Shown one piece after another: positions 1 through 11,812 of a stretch of 15,658 nucleotides of DNA (positions are counted from its first letter, which is position 1; each line of letters begins with the position of its first letter). Below the pieces are notes generated by a model, which saw nothing but the letters and a program-made list of their open reading frames with translations, was not told the origin of the DNA and searched no databases. This DNA comes from an uncultured Chromatiaceae bacterium (lineage in GTDB: Bacteria > Pseudomonadota > Gammaproteobacteria > Enterobacterales > Alteromonadaceae): positions 1-15,658 of the forward strand of contig CAMLRA010000086.1 of assembly GCA_946482325.1 (NCBI GenBank). Reading direction: 5' to 3'. A program made the translations under genes and the position numbers.

Positions 1-55
1 CGATTGTACCTACGTTTACGTGCGGTTTGTTACGTTCAAATTTAGCCTTAGCCAT
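1..55 (-). CDS. tufA: Elongation factor Tu, N-terminal fragment (second tuf copy, runs off the left edge)
   Basis: EF-Tu is the cytoplasmic GTPase that delivers aminoacyl-tRNA to the ribosomal A site. Only the first 18 codons are in the window, reading MAKAKFERNKPHVNVGTI, the standard EF-Tu amino terminus that leads into the G1 loop. The ATG at 55 is preceded by an AAGG Shine-Dalgarno eight bases upstream. It follows fusA by 53 bp, the usual last position in the str operon (rpsL-rpsG-fusA-tuf). A second EF-Tu gene ends at the right edge of the window, so the genome carries at least two copies. The tufA label rests on operon position only, because the visible part cannot distinguish the copies. 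Confidence 0.95.
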   Translation of the reverse strand, partial: MAKAKFERNKPHVNVGTI

Positions 56-77
56 TTCAATTACCTTCTGTTAAGTA

Positions 78-97
78 GACCCAACTCACATTGGGCC
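78..97 (-). other. Small intercistronic hairpin between fusA and tuf
   Basis: The 53-bp fusA-tuf spacer contains a CCCAA/TTGGG stem, extended to seven pairs by a G-U and a G-C, around a six-base loop. No T-tract follows, so it is not a terminator. It may mark an mRNA processing or stability site that lets tuf be expressed differently from fusA, but that is inference. Confidence 0.45.
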
Positions 98-108
98 GAA
101 TTAAATAA

Positions 109-2214
109 TTATTCGCCTGTTCTACGTGCAGCAATAATCGCTTCAGTCACATTATTCGGTGCTTCCATATACTTCAATGGTTCCATTGAGTAAGAAGCAC
201 GACCCTGCGTTAAAGAACGCATGCTGGTCGCATAGCCAAACATTTCTGAAAGCGGCACTTGCGCGTCAACGATTTTAATACCACCAGGCGCATCATCCAT
301 GCCGTTAATAATACCGCGACGACGGTTTAAATCACCGACGATGTCACCCATGAAATCTTCAGGTGTTACCACCTCAACTTTCATCACAGGTTCCAGCAGT
401 ACTGGTTTGGCTTGTAATGCACCCTTTTTGAAACCCATAGAAGCGGCAATTTTAAATGCCATTTCGTTGGAGTCGACATCGTGGTAAGAACCGTCGAATA
501 CAGTAACTTTGACATCGATCACCGGGTAACCGGCAAGGATACCGTTTTTCATTTGTTCCTGGATGCCTTTATCGATTGCCGGAATGTATTCTTTTGGAAT
601 CACACCGCCAACCACAGCATTCACAAACTCGTAACCCTTGCCTTCTTCCAGTGGCTCAATTTTCAGCCAACAATGACCGAACTGACCGCGACCGCCAGAC
701 TGACGCACAAACTTCCCTTCAACTTCCGTGGCTCCACGGACAGTTTCACGGTAGGCAACCTGAGGTTTACCAACGTTTGCTTCAACCTTAAATTCGCGTT
801 TCATCCGGTCGACGATAATTTCCAGGTGCAGTTCACCCATACCCGAGATGATGGTTTGCCCAGTCTCTTCGTCAGTATGAACGCGGAAAGACGGGTCTTC
901 AGCAGCTAATTTACTCAGCGCTACACCCATTTTTTCCTGGTCAGCTTTCGTTTTTGGCTCAACAGCCACCGAAATAACCGGCTCTGGGAACTCCATCCGT
1001 TCGAGAACAATCACTTGATTCTCGTCACACAGAGTGTCACCAGTTGTTGTATCTTTCAGACCAATAGCTGCGGCAATGTCCCCAGCCCGAACTTCTTTGA
1101 TCTCTTCCCGGCTGTTTGCGTGCATTTGCACGATACGACCTATGCGTTCTTTCTTTTGCTTCACTGAGTTGTACACAGCAGAGCCGGCGTCTACAACGCC
1201 TGAATAAACGCGGAAGAAAGTCAGAGTGCCGACGAATGGATCCGTTGCAATTTTGAATGCCAGTGCTGAGAATGGCTCATCATCACTGGAATGACGCTCA
1301 CCTTCAGACTCATCCTCGAGAATGCCTTTGATAGCCTTCACTTCAGTTGGCGAAGGGAGGAAATAAATCACGTTATCCAGCATGGCCTGAACGCCTTTGT
1401 TTTTAAAGGCGGAGCCACACATCACCAATACGGCCTGATTACGCAATGTGAGATCGCGCAGTGCTGCACGGATCTCTTCCTCTGTGAACTCGCCACCTTC
1501 AAGGTAGCGTTCCATTAACTCTTCACTGGATTCAGCAGCAGCTTCAATCATATTTTGGCGCCACTCGTTCGCTTCGTCGAGCATATCCGCAGGGACATCC
1601 TCGTAAGTGAACGTCATGCCCTGATCAGCTTCATTCCAGTTAATGGTTTTCATCTTGATCAGGTCAATCACGCCTTTGAAATTTTCTTCAGCACCAATAG
1701 GCAGCTGAATAGGAACGATTGTCGAGTTCAGGCGGTCACGCGCTTGTTTAACCACACGCAGGAAGTTTGCACCAGTACGGTCCATCTTATTGACAAAAAT
1801 CATCCGAGGGACTTCGTACTTGTTTGCTTGCCGCCACACGGTTTCAGTTTGCGGTTGCACACCTGAAGAACCACAAAGCACAACAACAGCACCGTCAAGT
1901 ACACGCAAAGAACGTTCAACTTCAATGGTGAAGTCGACGTGACCTGGTGTATCAATCAGGTTGATTCGATGTTGTTCAAACTGCTGTTGCATCCCAGACC
2001 AGAATGCAGTGGTAGCAGCAGACGTGATAGTGATACCACGCTCCTGCTCCTGTTCCATCCAGTCCATGGTTGCAGCGCCGTCATGTACTTCACCGATTTT
2101 GTGAGAACGTCCTGTATAAAACAGAATGCGCTCAGACGTCGTGGTTTTACCCGCGTCGACGTGAGCACAAATACCGATATTCCGGTAACGTTCAATAGGA
2201 GTTGTACGTGCCAC
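109..2214 (-). CDS. fusA: Elongation factor G (translocase GTPase)
   Basis: EF-G is the cytoplasmic GTPase that drives tRNA-mRNA translocation and, with RRF, ribosome recycling. The 701-aa product (E. coli 704) has all GTPase motifs: G1 AHVDAGKT at 17-24, G2 RGITI at 59-63, G3 DTPGH at 88-92 with the catalytic His92, and NKMD at 142-145. The domain IV tip segment [10 protein letters not shown] is present near residue 585. The start codon is GTG at 2214, giving [10 protein letters not shown], decoded as Met. An AGAGGA Shine-Dalgarno lies seven bases upstream, and no in-frame ATG fits the family amino terminus. It sits 27 bp after rpsG and 53 bp before tuf in the str operon. Its position supports the canonical EF-G1 rather than a paralogue encoded elsewhere. 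Confidence 0.98.
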   Translation of the reverse strand: MARTTPIERYRNIGICAHVDAGKTTTSERILFYTGRSHKIGEVHDGAATMDWMEQEQERGITITSAATTAFWSGMQQQFEQHRINLIDTPGHVDFTIEVERSLRVLDGAVVVLCGSSGVQPQTETVWRQANKYEVPRMIFVNKMDRTGANFLRVVKQARDRLNSTIVPIQLPIGAEENFKGVIDLIKMKTINWNEADQGMTFTYEDVPADMLDEANEWRQNMIEAAAESSEELMERYLEGGEFTEEEIRAALRDLTLRNQAVLVMCGSAFKNKGVQAMLDNVIYFLPSPTEVKAIKGILEDESEGERHSSDDEPFSALAFKIATDPFVGTLTFFRVYSGVVDAGSAVYNSVKQKKERIGRIVQMHANSREEIKEVRAGDIAAAIGLKDTTTGDTLCDENQVIVLERMEFPEPVISVAVEPKTKADQEKMGVALSKLAAEDPSFRVHTDEETGQTIISGMGELHLEIIVDRMKREFKVEANVGKPQVAYRETVRGATEVEGKFVRQSGGRGQFGHCWLKIEPLEEGKGYEFVNAVVGGVIPKEYIPAIDKGIQEQMKNGILAGYPVIDVKVTVFDGSYHDVDSNEMAFKIAASMGFKKGALQAKPVLLEPVMKVEVVTPEDFMGDIVGDLNRRRGIINGMDDAPGGIKIVDAQVPLSEMFGYATSMRSLTQGRASYSMEPLKYMEAPNNVTEAIIAARRTGE

Positions 2215-2241
2215 AATCCAGTCCTCTTTATACGGTCTAAA

Positions 2242-2712
2242 TTACCAGCGGAAGTGGGCGAAAGCTTTGTTCGCTTCAGCCATACGGTGCACGTCTTCAC
2301 GCTTCTTAACAGCAGAACCTTTGTTCTCAATAGCATCCAGCATTTCACCAGCCAAACGCTGAGCCATTGATTTCTCACCACGTTTACGGGCTGCTTCAGT
2401 CAACCAACGCATTGCGAGGGCGTTGCGGCGTACCTGACGAACTTCACATGGAACCTGATAAGTTGAACCACCCACACGGCGTGATTTAACTTCAACTGTT
2501 GGGCGGATGTTATCCAGCGCAACTTCAAAGATATCCAGTTCAGCTTTCTTAGATTTGGTAGCTGCAATTTCCAATGCGCCGTATACGATTGATTCAGCGA
2601 TTGATTTTTTACCGTCGATCATTACGACGTTTACGAACTTGGCCAGCAGTTCACTTCCGAATTTAGGATCTGGAAGGATTTTACGTTGACCTATGACGCG
2701 TCTTCTTGGCAT
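2242..2712 (-). CDS. rpsG: 30S ribosomal protein S7
   Basis: S7 nucleates assembly of the 30S head by binding the 3' domain of 16S rRNA and lies near the E site. The product is 156 aa, the common bacterial length, beginning [20 protein letters not shown] and ending AHFRW. It contains the basic N-terminal arm and the conserved segment [14 protein letters not shown]. The ATG at 2712 has a CGGAG Shine-Dalgarno. It is the second gene of the str operon, 82 bp after rpsL, and in E. coli S7 acts as the translational repressor of this operon by binding the rpsL-rpsG spacer. The spacer here keeps foldable structure consistent with that role. Confidence 0.98.
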   Translation of the reverse strand: MPRRRVIGQRKILPDPKFGSELLAKFVNVVMIDGKKSIAESIVYGALEIAATKSKKAELDIFEVALDNIRPTVEVKSRRVGGSTYQVPCEVRQVRRNALAMRWLTEAARKRGEKSMAQRLAGEMLDAIENKGSAVKKREDVHRMAEANKAFAHFRW

Positions 2713-2739
2713 TCGAAACTCCGATTGCTTCAGGGGATT

Positions 2740-2794
2740 CCAAAACTTTTAATGAAAAAAGTTGCTTAGTTTGGCCTTACTTAACGGAGTTAAG

Positions 2795-2795
<1 letters not shown>
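2740..2795 (-). promoter_or_regulatory. Candidate S7 translational operator in the rpsL-rpsG spacer
   Basis: The 82-bp spacer holds two foldable elements on the transcript strand. ACTTAAC/GTTAAGT (2779-2795) touches the rpsL stop codon. An AACTTTT/AAAAGTT stem (2744-2763) is flanked by GGCCAAAC and GTTTTGG, which can pair around it. The E. coli S12-S7 spacer carries the known S7-binding repressor site, and I infer the same function here from position and structure. The exact fold is not established. Confidence 0.5.
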
Positions 2796-3270
<475 letters not shown>

Positions 3271-3275
3271 GAAAG

Positions 3276-3313
3276 AAAAAGCCCGCCGCATCTGGGATGC
3301 GGCGGGCTTTTTT
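3276..3313 (-). terminator. Strong bidirectional rho-independent terminator after rpoC
   Basis: A perfect 11-bp GC-rich stem (3281-3291 with 3297-3307) closes a five-base loop. On the minus strand it is followed by TTTTTCTTTC, and on the plus strand by six T's, so it can stop transcription from either side. It lies 15 bp past the rpoC stop and separates the rplJL-rpoBC unit from the str promoter. Confidence 0.95.
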
Positions 3314-3328
3314 AGCGGTTTGACTGAC

Positions 3329-6300
3329 TTATTCGTCGTTGCCTGACAAATCCATATTCAGGGCGTCTGTCAGTGCCTGTTCGGCGACTTCAGCACTCAT
3401 TGCCGGTTCAGCCACTTCACCGTTCGCAACGCGTGCGCGTTGACGGGTACGGTTCTGATGGTAAGCGAAACCGGTACCAGCCGGGATCAAACGACCAACA
3501 ATCACGTTTTCTTTCAGGCCACGCAGTTCGTCGGTCTTGCCACCCACTGCAGCTTCGGTCAGAACGCGTGTTGTTTCCTGGAACGATGCCGCAGAAATGA
3601 AAGAGTCCGTCGACAGCGATGCTTTAGTAATACCCAGCAGGCTGCGTTCGTACTTCGCAGGGATCTTACCTGCAGCTTCCAGTTCGACGTTGGCAATGTT
3701 CACACGTGAAACTTCAACCTGTTCGCCTTCGAGGAATTCACTGTCGCCCGGGTGCAAAATCACACACTTACGCAGCATCTGACGAATAATCGTTTCGATG
3801 TGCTTATCGTTGATCTTAACGCCTTGCAGACGGTAAACGTCCTGTACTTCGTTAACGATGTAGCTGGCAACATGGTGGATACCACGCAGACGCAGGATGT
3901 CATGCGGAGACTCTGGGCCTTCCGAAATCACTTCACCCTTCTCGATGCGCTCGCCTTCAAACACGTTGACCTGACGCCATTTCGGGATCATCTCTTCATG
4001 AGAATCACCTTGCTCTGGCGTGATAATCAGACGACGTTTGCCTTTGGTTTCTTTACCGAAGCTGATCACACCGGAAATCTCAGCCAGAATGGCTGGATCT
4101 TTTGGCTTACGCGCTTCGAACAAGTCAGCAACGCGTGGCAGACCACCGGTGATGTCGCGTGTCTTAGAACCTTCCTGCGGAATACGCGCTAACACTGTAC
4201 CAGGCTTCACATTCTGACCATCGGTAATTTCGATAGTGGTGAAGCTTGGCAGGCGAATTTCCTGCAGGGCACCGTCGTCCATGGCGAGAATGAGTTTTGG
4301 CTCTTTCGCATTCACCTTGGACAGGTCTTTTACTACAGTCCGGCTCAAACCAGTCAGGTCGTCCTGTTGAACTTCAGTGTTACTGTCGTCAACATCACTG
4401 AACGAGACCTTGGCACCACGTTCCACAATGATTGGGTGTGAATGCGGATCCCAGTTCGCCACGATTTGACCGGCAGTGACGCTGCTGTTGTCATCTATAG
4501 TTAACACGGAACCGTATGGCAGTTTATAGCGTTCTTTCTCACGCCCCTGGTCGTCAAACACTGTCACTTCAGCAGAACGCGACGTGATAACGATTTTGTC
4601 GTCAGTGTTGCGGACAAACTTGGCGTTGTGCAGTTTTAACGTACCTGAGTTCTTCACCTGAACGCTGTTTTCTGCAGAAGCCCGTGACGCCGCACCACCG
4701 ATGTGGAATGTACGCATTGTCAGCTGTGTACCTGGTTCACCGATTGATTGTGCGGCAATAACACCCACCGCTTCACCGGCGTTGATGATATGACCACGGG
4801 CCAAATCGCGACCGTAACACTTAGCACAGACACCGAAGTTGGTCTGACAGGTAATAACTGAACGTACATACACTTCGTCGATCGAGTTTTTCTCAATCAG
4901 ATCACAGAGTTGCTCGTCCAGCATCGTGCCATCTGCAACCAGCACTTCGCCAGTCGCCGGTACCACAACATCACCGATCACCACACGACCTAACACGCGC
5001 TCACGCAGACCTTCAACAACGTCACCACCTTCAATCAGTGGTTTCATCATGATGCCTTCTTCTGAACCACAGTCCGCTTCAGTCACAACTAAATCTTGTG
5101 CAACGTCAACCAGACGACGAGTCAGGTAACCTGAGTTCGCTGTCTTCAGTGCGGTATCGGCCAGACCTTTACGTGCACCGTGCGTCGAGATGAAGTATTG
5201 CAGAACGCTTAAACCTTCACGGAAGTTCGCCGTGATTGGCGTTTCGATGATTGAACCGTCTGGCTTGGCCATCAGACCACGCATACCGGCTAACTGACGG
5301 ATCTGAGCTGGTGAGCCCCGTGCGCCAGAGTCGGCCATCATATACACAGAGTTAAATGATGGTTGCGTCACTTCGTTGCCGTCGCGATCAATGACTTTTT
5401 CTTTCGACAGGTTATCCATCATGGCTTTTGACAAGGCTTCGTTCGCCGTTGACCAGATGTCGATAACTTTGTTGTATTTTTCACCGGCAGTTACCAGACC
5501 TTGTTGGAACTGGTCCTGGATCTCCGCAACTTCTGCTTCCGCAGCACCAATGATGTCAACTTTAGCAGCAGGGATGACCATGTCATCGATACCTACAGAC
5601 ACACCTGACAGCATCGCGTAGTGGAAACCGGTGTACATGATTTGGTCAGCCAGAATAACGGTGTTTTTCAGGCCGATCCGGCGGTATGAACCGTTCAGTA
5701 ACCGCGAAATCTGCTTCTTGCCCATCGCCTGGTTGATTGAATCAAACGCCAGACCTTGAGGCAGGATTGAGTACAGAATTGCACGGCCGACAGTAGTGTC
5801 GCGTACCGAAGTTGTGCTGGTGCTGGTGCCATCTTCATGGTTAGTCACTTCAGTCAAGCGCACTTTGACGCGGGCATGCAGGCTGGCAACACCAGCACGG
5901 AATGCTTTTTCCGCTTCTTTCGGGCTCTTGAACATCATGCCTTCGCCTTTGGCGTTAATGGCTTCACGGGTCATGTAATACAGACCCAATACAACGTCCT
6001 GAGACGGAACGATGATTGGTTCACCGTTCGCTGGCGACAGTACGTTGTTGGTCGACATCATCAGCGCGCGCGCTTCTAACTGAGCTTCCAGCGTCAAAGG
6101 TACGTGCACCGCCATCTGGTCACCGTCGAAGTCGGCGTTGTATGCCGCACACACTAATGGGTGCAGTTGGATCGCTTTACCTTCAATCAGCACTGGCTCG
6201 AACGCTTGGATACCCAGACGGTGCAGGGTTGGTGCGCGGTTCAGCAGGACCGGATGTTCGCGGATCACTTCGTCCAGAACGTCCCAAACGGCGCCCTCTT

Positions 6301-7510
6301 CACGCTCAACCATTTTCTTGGCAGCTTTGATAGTCGTGGCTAAACCACGGGCTTCCAGCTTGCCATAGATGAACGGCTTGAACAGCTCCAGTGCCATTTT
6401 CTTCGGCAGACCACACTGGTGCAGGCGCAGTGTAGGACCTACGGTAATAACAGAACGACCTGAATAGTCGACGCGCTTACCTAATAAATTCTGACGGAAA
6501 CGACCTTGTTTACCTTTGATCATGTCAGCTAAAGATTTCAGCGGACGCTTGTTAGAACCAGTAATAGCACGGCCACGGCGACCGTTATCTAACAGCGCGT
6601 CTACTGCTTCCTGCAACATCCGCTTTTCGTTACGGACGATGATGTCAGGCGCAGACAGATCTAACAGACGCTTCAGACGGTTGTTCCGGTTGATCACCCG
6701 ACGGTACAGATCGTTCAGATCTGAAGTCGCAAAACGACCGCCGTCCAGTGGTACCAGCGGACGTAAATCCGGAGGCAGTACTGGCAGCACTGTCATGATC
6801 ATCCACTCTGGTTTGTTGCCAGAAGTGTGGAATGCTTCCATCAGTTTTAAGCGTTTGCTGATTTTTTTGCGTTTGGTTTCAGAGTTGATGGTTGGCAACT
6901 CTTCACGCATTTGTTTAATTTCTGTAGCCAGTTCAATACCTTTTAACAGATCCAGAATTGCTTCTGCACCCATCTTGGCTTCGAACTCATCGCCGTGCTC
7001 TTCCAGCACATCTAAGTATTCTTCTTCAGTCAGCATCTGACGACGCTCTAAAGAAGTCATACCTGGCTCAGTCACTACGTAGCTTTCGAAATACAGCACA
7101 CGTTCGATATCACGCAGTGTCATGTCTAACAGCAAACCGATACGGCTCGGCAGTGACTTCAGGAACCAAATATGGGCAACCGGGCTTGCCAGTTCAATGT
7201 GGCCCATGCGCTCACGGCGTACTTTGGTCAGCGTGACTTCAACGCCACACTTCTCACAAATCACACCACGGTGCTTTAAGCGTTTGTACTTACCGCACAG
7301 ACATTCATAGTCTTTCACCGGGCCAAAGATGCGGGCACAAAACAGGCCATCGCGCTCAGGCTTAAAAGTCCGGTAGTTGATGGTTTCTGGCTTTTTCACT
7401 TCACCAAATGACCATGAACGTATCATGTCTGGTGAAGACAGGCCAATGCGGATCACATCGAACTCTTCAGTTTTTGTTTGCTGTTTCAGAAACTTTAATA
7501 AGTCTTTCAC
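3329..7510 (-). CDS. rpoC: DNA-directed RNA polymerase subunit beta'
   Basis: Beta' forms the clamp and, with beta, the catalytic centre of RNA polymerase. The 1393-aa product (E. coli 1407) carries the N-terminal zinc ribbon Cys70, Cys72, Cys85, Cys88; the Mg-binding loop NADFDGD at 458-464 with Asp460, Asp462 and Asp464; a bridge-helix/trigger-loop region ([17 protein letters not shown] onward); and the second zinc site DCG...TCxxxxxxCxxC with the family's 74/7/3 spacing. The start is GTG at 7510, preceded by AGGAG six bases upstream, and E. coli rpoC also uses GTG. It follows rpoB by 95 bp in the same transcript and ends at a strong terminator. The length difference from E. coli probably lies largely in the variable C-terminal part; the catalytic core shows no gaps. 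Confidence 0.99.
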   Translation of the reverse strand: MKDLLKFLKQQTKTEEFDVIRIGLSSPDMIRSWSFGEVKKPETINYRTFKPERDGLFCARIFGPVKDYECLCGKYKRLKHRGVICEKCGVEVTLTKVRRERMGHIELASPVAHIWFLKSLPSRIGLLLDMTLRDIERVLYFESYVVTEPGMTSLERRQMLTEEEYLDVLEEHGDEFEAKMGAEAILDLLKGIELATEIKQMREELPTINSETKRKKISKRLKLMEAFHTSGNKPEWMIMTVLPVLPPDLRPLVPLDGGRFATSDLNDLYRRVINRNNRLKRLLDLSAPDIIVRNEKRMLQEAVDALLDNGRRGRAITGSNKRPLKSLADMIKGKQGRFRQNLLGKRVDYSGRSVITVGPTLRLHQCGLPKKMALELFKPFIYGKLEARGLATTIKAAKKMVEREEGAVWDVLDEVIREHPVLLNRAPTLHRLGIQAFEPVLIEGKAIQLHPLVCAAYNADFDGDQMAVHVPLTLEAQLEARALMMSTNNVLSPANGEPIIVPSQDVVLGLYYMTREAINAKGEGMMFKSPKEAEKAFRAGVASLHARVKVRLTEVTNHEDGTSTSTTSVRDTTVGRAILYSILPQGLAFDSINQAMGKKQISRLLNGSYRRIGLKNTVILADQIMYTGFHYAMLSGVSVGIDDMVIPAAKVDIIGAAEAEVAEIQDQFQQGLVTAGEKYNKVIDIWSTANEALSKAMMDNLSKEKVIDRDGNEVTQPSFNSVYMMADSGARGSPAQIRQLAGMRGLMAKPDGSIIETPITANFREGLSVLQYFISTHGARKGLADTALKTANSGYLTRRLVDVAQDLVVTEADCGSEEGIMMKPLIEGGDVVEGLRERVLGRVVIGDVVVPATGEVLVADGTMLDEQLCDLIEKNSIDEVYVRSVITCQTNFGVCAKCYGRDLARGHIINAGEAVGVIAAQSIGEPGTQLTMRTFHIGGAASRASAENSVQVKNSGTLKLHNAKFVRNTDDKIVITSRSAEVTVFDDQGREKERYKLPYGSVLTIDDNSSVTAGQIVANWDPHSHPIIVERGAKVSFSDVDDSNTEVQQDDLTGLSRTVVKDLSKVNAKEPKLILAMDDGALQEIRLPSFTTIEITDGQNVKPGTVLARIPQEGSKTRDITGGLPRVADLFEARKPKDPAILAEISGVISFGKETKGKRRLIITPEQGDSHEEMIPKWRQVNVFEGERIEKGEVISEGPESPHDILRLRGIHHVASYIVNEVQDVYRLQGVKINDKHIETIIRQMLRKCVILHPGDSEFLEGEQVEVSRVNIANVELEAAGKIPAKYERSLLGITKASLSTDSFISAASFQETTRVLTEAAVGGKTDELRGLKENVIVGRLIPAGTGFAYHQNRTRQRARVANGEVAEPAMSAEVAEQALTDALNMDLSGNDE

Positions 7511-7541
7511 TTTACTCTCCTGTCAGAGGTTAACCAGTCAG

Positions 7542-7597
7542 GGGGCGCGCAGGCCCCAAATCATTACTCAGCAAATTCCCCCTGCTTACGCAGGGGG
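7542..7597 (-). other. Intercistronic hairpins between rpoB and rpoC
   Basis: Eight bases after the rpoB stop the mRNA can form an 8-bp GC-rich stem CCCCCTGC/GCAGGGGG (7578-7597) closed by a GTAA tetraloop of the GNRA class. A second GGGGC/GCCCC hairpin (7542-7557) lies closer to rpoC. Neither is followed by a T-tract, so I read them as mRNA stability or processing elements, not terminators. The spacer has no clear promoter. Confidence 0.6.
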
Positions 7598-7605
7598 GCC
7601 GAGGG

Positions 7606-10600
7606 TTATTCCTCTTCCAATTCGATGTTGATACCGAGCGAACGGATTTCTTTCATCAATACGTTGAAAGATTCTGGCATGCCTGGTTCCATGCGGTGGT
7701 CGCCATCCACGATGTTTTTGTACATCTTGGTCCGGCCATTCACGTCATCAGACTTCACAGTCAACATTTCCTGCAGGGTATAGGCTGCACCGTATGCTTC
7801 CAGTGCCCACACTTCCATCTCACCGAAGCGCTGACCACCGAACTGAGCTTTACCACCCAGTGGCTGTTGTGTAACCAGACTGTACGAACCGGTAGAACGG
7901 GCGTGCATCTTGTCATCAACCAAGTGGTTCAGTTTCAGCATGTACATATAGCCGACGGTTACTTTACGTTCGAAAGTGTTACCGGTGCGACCATCGTACA
8001 GCGTGATCTGACCGCTGGTAGGCAGGTCACCCAGTGCCAACAGTTCTTTGATTTCGCTTTCCTTGGCGCCATCAAACACTGGTGATGCAACTGGTAAACC
8101 TTTGCGCAGGTTTTGCGCTAAACGACGCACTTCATCATCAGTGAAGTTAGCTACGTCCACGTCCTGACGGGATTGACCCAGCGCATAGGCTTTCACCAGG
8201 AACTCGCGGATCTCCGCAACTTCTTTCTGCTCTTTGATCATCGCATCGATCTTGTCACCGATACCACGGGCAGCTAAGCCTAAGTGGGTTTCGAGGATCT
8301 GACCGATGTTCATCCGCGATGGAACACCCAGCGGGTTCAGCACGATATCAACCGGCTGACCTTTTTCATCGTATGGCATATCTTCAACTGGCACGATAGA
8401 AGAGATAACACCCTTGTTACCGTGACGGCCCGCCATCTTGTCACCAGGCTGGATACGACGTTTGACCGCTAAATACACTTTAACGATTTTCAGCACGCCT
8501 GGAGCCAAGTCATCGCCTTGGACGATCTTACGACGTTTGGCTTCGAACTTCTTGTCGTATTCAATACGGATTTCTTCGTATTGTGCCGCCAGTTGTTCCA
8601 GGTCATTTTGCTTGTCTTCATCTGCCAGGCTTTGTGACAACAGCACGTCACCGCGCATATTGTTCAGCTTGGCGCGGTCAACCCCGGTGCTTTCTAACAG
8701 GTTACGGGCACGGCTGAAGATACCTTCTTCAAGGATACGGAATTCTTCATTCAGGTCTTTTTTCGCCTGTTTGATTTCCATCTCTTCAATTTCGCGCGCA
8801 CGTTTGTCTTTTTCTACGCCATCACGGGTAAAGACCTGCACATCGATAACTGTACCAGTCACAGAGTTAGGTACACGCAGCGAAGTATCTTTCACGTCAG
8901 ATGCTTTTTCACCGAAGATTGCGCGTAACAGCTTCTCTTCCGGCGTCAGCTGGCTTTCGCCTTTTGGCGTGACTTTACCTACCAGGATGTCGCCACCTTT
9001 CACTTCTGCACCGATATACACGATACCGGCTTCGTCGAGTTTCGACAGCGCAGACTCACCGACGTTTGGAATGTCAGCAGTGATTTCTTCAGGTCCTAAC
9101 TTGGTATCGCGGGCGATACAGCTCAGTTCCTGAATGTGAATAGTGGTCAGGCGATCTTCCTGCACTAAACGCTCAGATAACAAAATCGAGTCTTCGAAGT
9201 TGTAACCGTTCCACGGCATGAACGCGACGCGTAAGTTTTGGCCTAACGCCAGTTCACCTAAGTCTGTTGACGGACCGTCAGCCAGCACATCACCGCGTTC
9301 AATCGGCTCACCATGGTTCACGCATGGACGCTGGTTGATACAGGTGTTCTGGTTAGAACGGGTGTACTTGGTCAGGTTATAGATGTCGATACCGGCTTCG
9401 CCCGGAACCATTTCATCTTCGTTCACTTTGATCACGATACGGCTGGCATCGACGTAATCGATAGTACCACCACGTTTCGCAACTACAGTAACACCAGAGT
9501 CTTTGGCTACGACGCGCTCAACACCAGTACCTACTAACGGCTTGTCAGCACGCAGTGTAGGAACGGCTTGACGTTGCATGTTCGAACCCATCAATGCGCG
9601 GTTGGCGTCATCGTGTTCCAGGAACGGGATCAGTGCTGCAGCAACGGACACGATCTGCTGCGGAGCAACGTCCATATACTGGACTTTGTCAGCTGGCATC
9701 AGCGTGAATTCGTTTTTGAAACGGCAAGGAACCAACTCTTCTACCAGACGGTTGTCTTCGTTCAGCTCAGCGTTGGCCTGAGCGATAACGAAGTTACCTT
9801 CTTCAATGGCAGACAGGAAATCGACTTCGTCAGTCACGATACCGTCTTCAATCCGGCGGTATGGGGTTTCCAGGAAACCGTACTCGTTAGTCTGTGCGAA
9901 CATAGACAGCGAGTTGATCAGACCGATGTTCGGACCTTCAGGCGTTTCGATTGGACATACGCGGCCGTAGTGCGTTGGGTGAACGTCACGGACTTCGAAG
10001 CCAGCACGCTCACGCGTCAGACCACCAGGGCCTAAGGCAGAGATACGGCGTTTGTGTGTGACTTCTGACAGTGGGTTGTTCTGGTCCATAAACTGTGACA
10101 GCTGGCTGGAACCGAAAAACTCTTTCACTGCGGCAGAAATTGGTTTGGCATTGATCAGGTCCTGCGGCATCACAGCATCCAGATCGCCCAATGACAGACG
10201 CTCTTTCACTGCACGCTCAACACGGACTAAACCAACACGGAACTGGTTTTCAGCCATCTCGCCGACTGAACGGATCCGGCGGTTACCCAGGTGGTCGATA
10301 TCGTCGACTTCACCGTTACCGTTCCGGATATTAATCAGCACCTTCATGACTGCAAGAATGTCTTCTTTGCTCAGTACGCCTGCGCCAGTGCCTTCTTCGA
10401 AATTCACCCGACGGTTGAATTTCATGCGGCCTACCGTGGACAGGTCGTAACGGTCTTCAGAGAAGAACAGGTTTTCAAATAAAGTTTCCGCAGCTTCGCG
10501 CGTTGGTGGTTCACCAGGGCGCATCATGCGGTAGATTTCGACCAGCGCTTCCATCCGGTTATTGCTCGGATCGATACGTAAGGTGTCAGAAATGTATGCA

Positions 10601-11631
10601 CCTTGGTCCAAATCGTTGATAAACAGAGTCTCAAAGCTTTCATAACCAGCTTTGGCAAGTTTCGCTAACAGCTCCAGTGTGAGCTCGGCGTTCGCTTCGG
10701 CAATAATCTCTCCGGTCGAACGGTCAGCATAATTTTTTGAAAGGACGCGGCCGACGACGTACTCGTGTGGTACTTCCATCAGGGTCATGCCGGTTTTTTC
10801 AAGCTGGCGAACATGTTTTGCCGTGATACGGCGGCCAGCTTCTACAATGACTTCGCCATTGTTATCTTTGATATCAAATGCAGCAGTTTCACCACGTAAG
10901 CGGTTGGCAACTACTTCCATCATCAACTTACCGTCTTTGATCTCAAACTTGGTGCTCTCAAAGAAGGTGGTGAGGATGTCTTCCGTGCTCAGGTCTAATG
11001 CACGTAACAAAATAGTCGCTGGTAATTTACGGCGACGGTCGATACGCACGAACAGAGCATCTTTGGCGTCAAACTCAAAATCAAGCCATGAACCACGGTA
11101 AGGGATCACGCGAGCGTTATATAACACTTTACCTGACGAGTGTGTCTTACCGCGGTCGTGATCAAAGAACACGCCTGGGCTACGGTGCAGCTGAGAAACG
11201 ATAACGCGTTCAGTACCGTTGATGACAAAGGTACCATTTTCGGTCATCAATGGGATTTCACCCATGTAGACTTCCTGCTCACGGATATCTTTGATAGTGC
11301 CTGGTGCTTCTTTATCAAACAGGACCATGCGCAGTTTGACGCGTAATGGTGCTGAGTAGGTTACACCGCGGATTTGACACTCTTTGACATCAAACACCGG
11401 CTCACCAATCCGATAGCTGACATACTGCAGTTCTGCGCTGCCAGAGTAGCTTTTGATTGGGAAAACAGAACGAAATGCAGCTTCTAAGCCGTATTCGCCT
11501 TCTGGATCTGGCTCAATAAACTTGCTGAACGATTCAATTTGAATCGACAACAGATATGGTACATCCAACACTTGTGGACGTTTACCGAAGTCCTTACGGA
11601 TACGTTTCTTTTCAGAATAAGAGTAAGTCAT
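7606..11631 (-). CDS. rpoB: DNA-directed RNA polymerase subunit beta
   Basis: Beta forms the catalytic pincer of RNA polymerase and is the rifampicin target. The product is 1341 aa (E. coli 1342), starting [20 protein letters not shown] and ending [11 protein letters not shown]. The rifampicin cluster [20 protein letters not shown] is at exactly E. coli numbering: codon arithmetic places Gln513, Asp516, His526 and Ser531, all wild type. The only change noted there is Val for Ile524. Conserved later blocks include [15 protein letters not shown], the nucleotide-binding [13 protein letters not shown] and the C-terminal [20 protein letters not shown]. The ATG at 11631 has a GAGGAA Shine-Dalgarno. 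It follows the attenuator after rplL and precedes rpoC. Confidence 0.99.
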   Translation of the reverse strand: MTYSYSEKKRIRKDFGKRPQVLDVPYLLSIQIESFSKFIEPDPEGEYGLEAAFRSVFPIKSYSGSAELQYVSYRIGEPVFDVKECQIRGVTYSAPLRVKLRMVLFDKEAPGTIKDIREQEVYMGEIPLMTENGTFVINGTERVIVSQLHRSPGVFFDHDRGKTHSSGKVLYNARVIPYRGSWLDFEFDAKDALFVRIDRRRKLPATILLRALDLSTEDILTTFFESTKFEIKDGKLMMEVVANRLRGETAAFDIKDNNGEVIVEAGRRITAKHVRQLEKTGMTLMEVPHEYVVGRVLSKNYADRSTGEIIAEANAELTLELLAKLAKAGYESFETLFINDLDQGAYISDTLRIDPSNNRMEALVEIYRMMRPGEPPTREAAETLFENLFFSEDRYDLSTVGRMKFNRRVNFEEGTGAGVLSKEDILAVMKVLINIRNGNGEVDDIDHLGNRRIRSVGEMAENQFRVGLVRVERAVKERLSLGDLDAVMPQDLINAKPISAAVKEFFGSSQLSQFMDQNNPLSEVTHKRRISALGPGGLTRERAGFEVRDVHPTHYGRVCPIETPEGPNIGLINSLSMFAQTNEYGFLETPYRRIEDGIVTDEVDFLSAIEEGNFVIAQANAELNEDNRLVEELVPCRFKNEFTLMPADKVQYMDVAPQQIVSVAAALIPFLEHDDANRALMGSNMQRQAVPTLRADKPLVGTGVERVVAKDSGVTVVAKRGGTIDYVDASRIVIKVNEDEMVPGEAGIDIYNLTKYTRSNQNTCINQRPCVNHGEPIERGDVLADGPSTDLGELALGQNLRVAFMPWNGYNFEDSILLSERLVQEDRLTTIHIQELSCIARDTKLGPEEITADIPNVGESALSKLDEAGIVYIGAEVKGGDILVGKVTPKGESQLTPEEKLLRAIFGEKASDVKDTSLRVPNSVTGTVIDVQVFTRDGVEKDKRAREIEEMEIKQAKKDLNEEFRILEEGIFSRARNLLESTGVDRAKLNNMRGDVLLSQSLADEDKQNDLEQLAAQYEEIRIEYDKKFEAKRRKIVQGDDLAPGVLKIVKVYLAVKRRIQPGDKMAGRHGNKGVISSIVPVEDMPYDEKGQPVDIVLNPLGVPSRMNIGQILETHLGLAARGIGDKIDAMIKEQKEVAEIREFLVKAYALGQSRQDVDVANFTDDEVRRLAQNLRKGLPVASPVFDGAKESEIKELLALGDLPTSGQITLYDGRTGNTFERKVTVGYMYMLKLNHLVDDKMHARSTGSYSLVTQQPLGGKAQFGGQRFGEMEVWALEAYGAAYTLQEMLTVKSDDVNGRTKMYKNIVDGDHRMEPGMPESFNVLMKEIRSLGINIELEEE

Positions 11632-11684
11632 GGGGTTCCTCAGCTTGCTGATTTTTTACCCTACCTACCCTTGCGGGGCGGTGG

Positions 11685-11710
11685 TTATGACATCCACTAT
11701 GGCGTCATAA
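11685..11710 (-). other. Candidate RNase III processing hairpin upstream of rpoB
   Basis: TTATGAC and GTCATAA form a 7-bp stem with an inner CCA/TGG extension. It lies downstream of the attenuator and about 54 bases before the rpoB ATG. In E. coli an RNase III cleavage site occupies this interval between the attenuator and rpoB, so I infer an equivalent site. No direct evidence of cleavage is visible. Confidence 0.5.
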
Positions 11711-11740
11711 GGGGCGGGGAAAATCAATGTCCCACAGCGC

Positions 11741-11771
11741 AAAAAGGCCGGTGGTTAAATCACCACCAGCC
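11741..11771 (-). terminator. rplL-rpoB attenuator (partial terminator)
   Basis: A 10-bp stem (11746-11755 with 11762-11771, one G-U pair) with a six-base loop is followed on the transcript strand by five T's. It stands 38 bp after the rplL stop, where E. coli has an attenuator that lets only a fraction of transcripts continue into rpoBC. This sets L7/L12 expression above polymerase subunits. Read-through is required here as well, since no convincing rpoB promoter is seen in the remaining spacer. Confidence 0.85.
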
Positions 11772-11773
11772 TA

Positions 11774-11812
11774 GCCTGAAATCAGGCGTCTAATCCAGTA
11801 TGAGCTGGATTA
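11774..11812 (-). repeat. Two tandem hairpins at the end of rplL
   Basis: TAATCCAG/CTGGATTA (11791-11812, six-base loop) includes the rplL stop codon, and GCCTG/CAGGC (11774-11787) follows at once. Both precede the attenuator. Lacking T-tracts, they may block 3' exonuclease attack on the rplL mRNA after termination. That function is inference. Confidence 0.5.

Noticed and set aside
481..909. 142-codon plus-strand frame opposite fusA
   Set aside because: Antisense to domain III/IV of EF-G, no domain, no promoter or Shine-Dalgarno; it exists because the other strand is constrained.
1956..2381. 141-codon minus-strand frame crossing the rpsG-fusA junction
   Set aside because: It overlaps both real genes in another frame, and its sequence resembles no protein while the overlapped frames are unmistakable S7 and EF-G.
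6516..7040. 174-codon open frame on the plus strand opposite rpoC
   Set aside because: A shadow of the rpoC reading frame with low-complexity Ser/Arg composition and no supporting start signals.
8438..9133. 231-codon open frame on the plus strand opposite rpoB
   Set aside because: It is antisense to a strongly conserved part of rpoB, is serine/arginine-rich as expected from the complement of a coding frame, and has no recognizable domain or ribosome-binding site.
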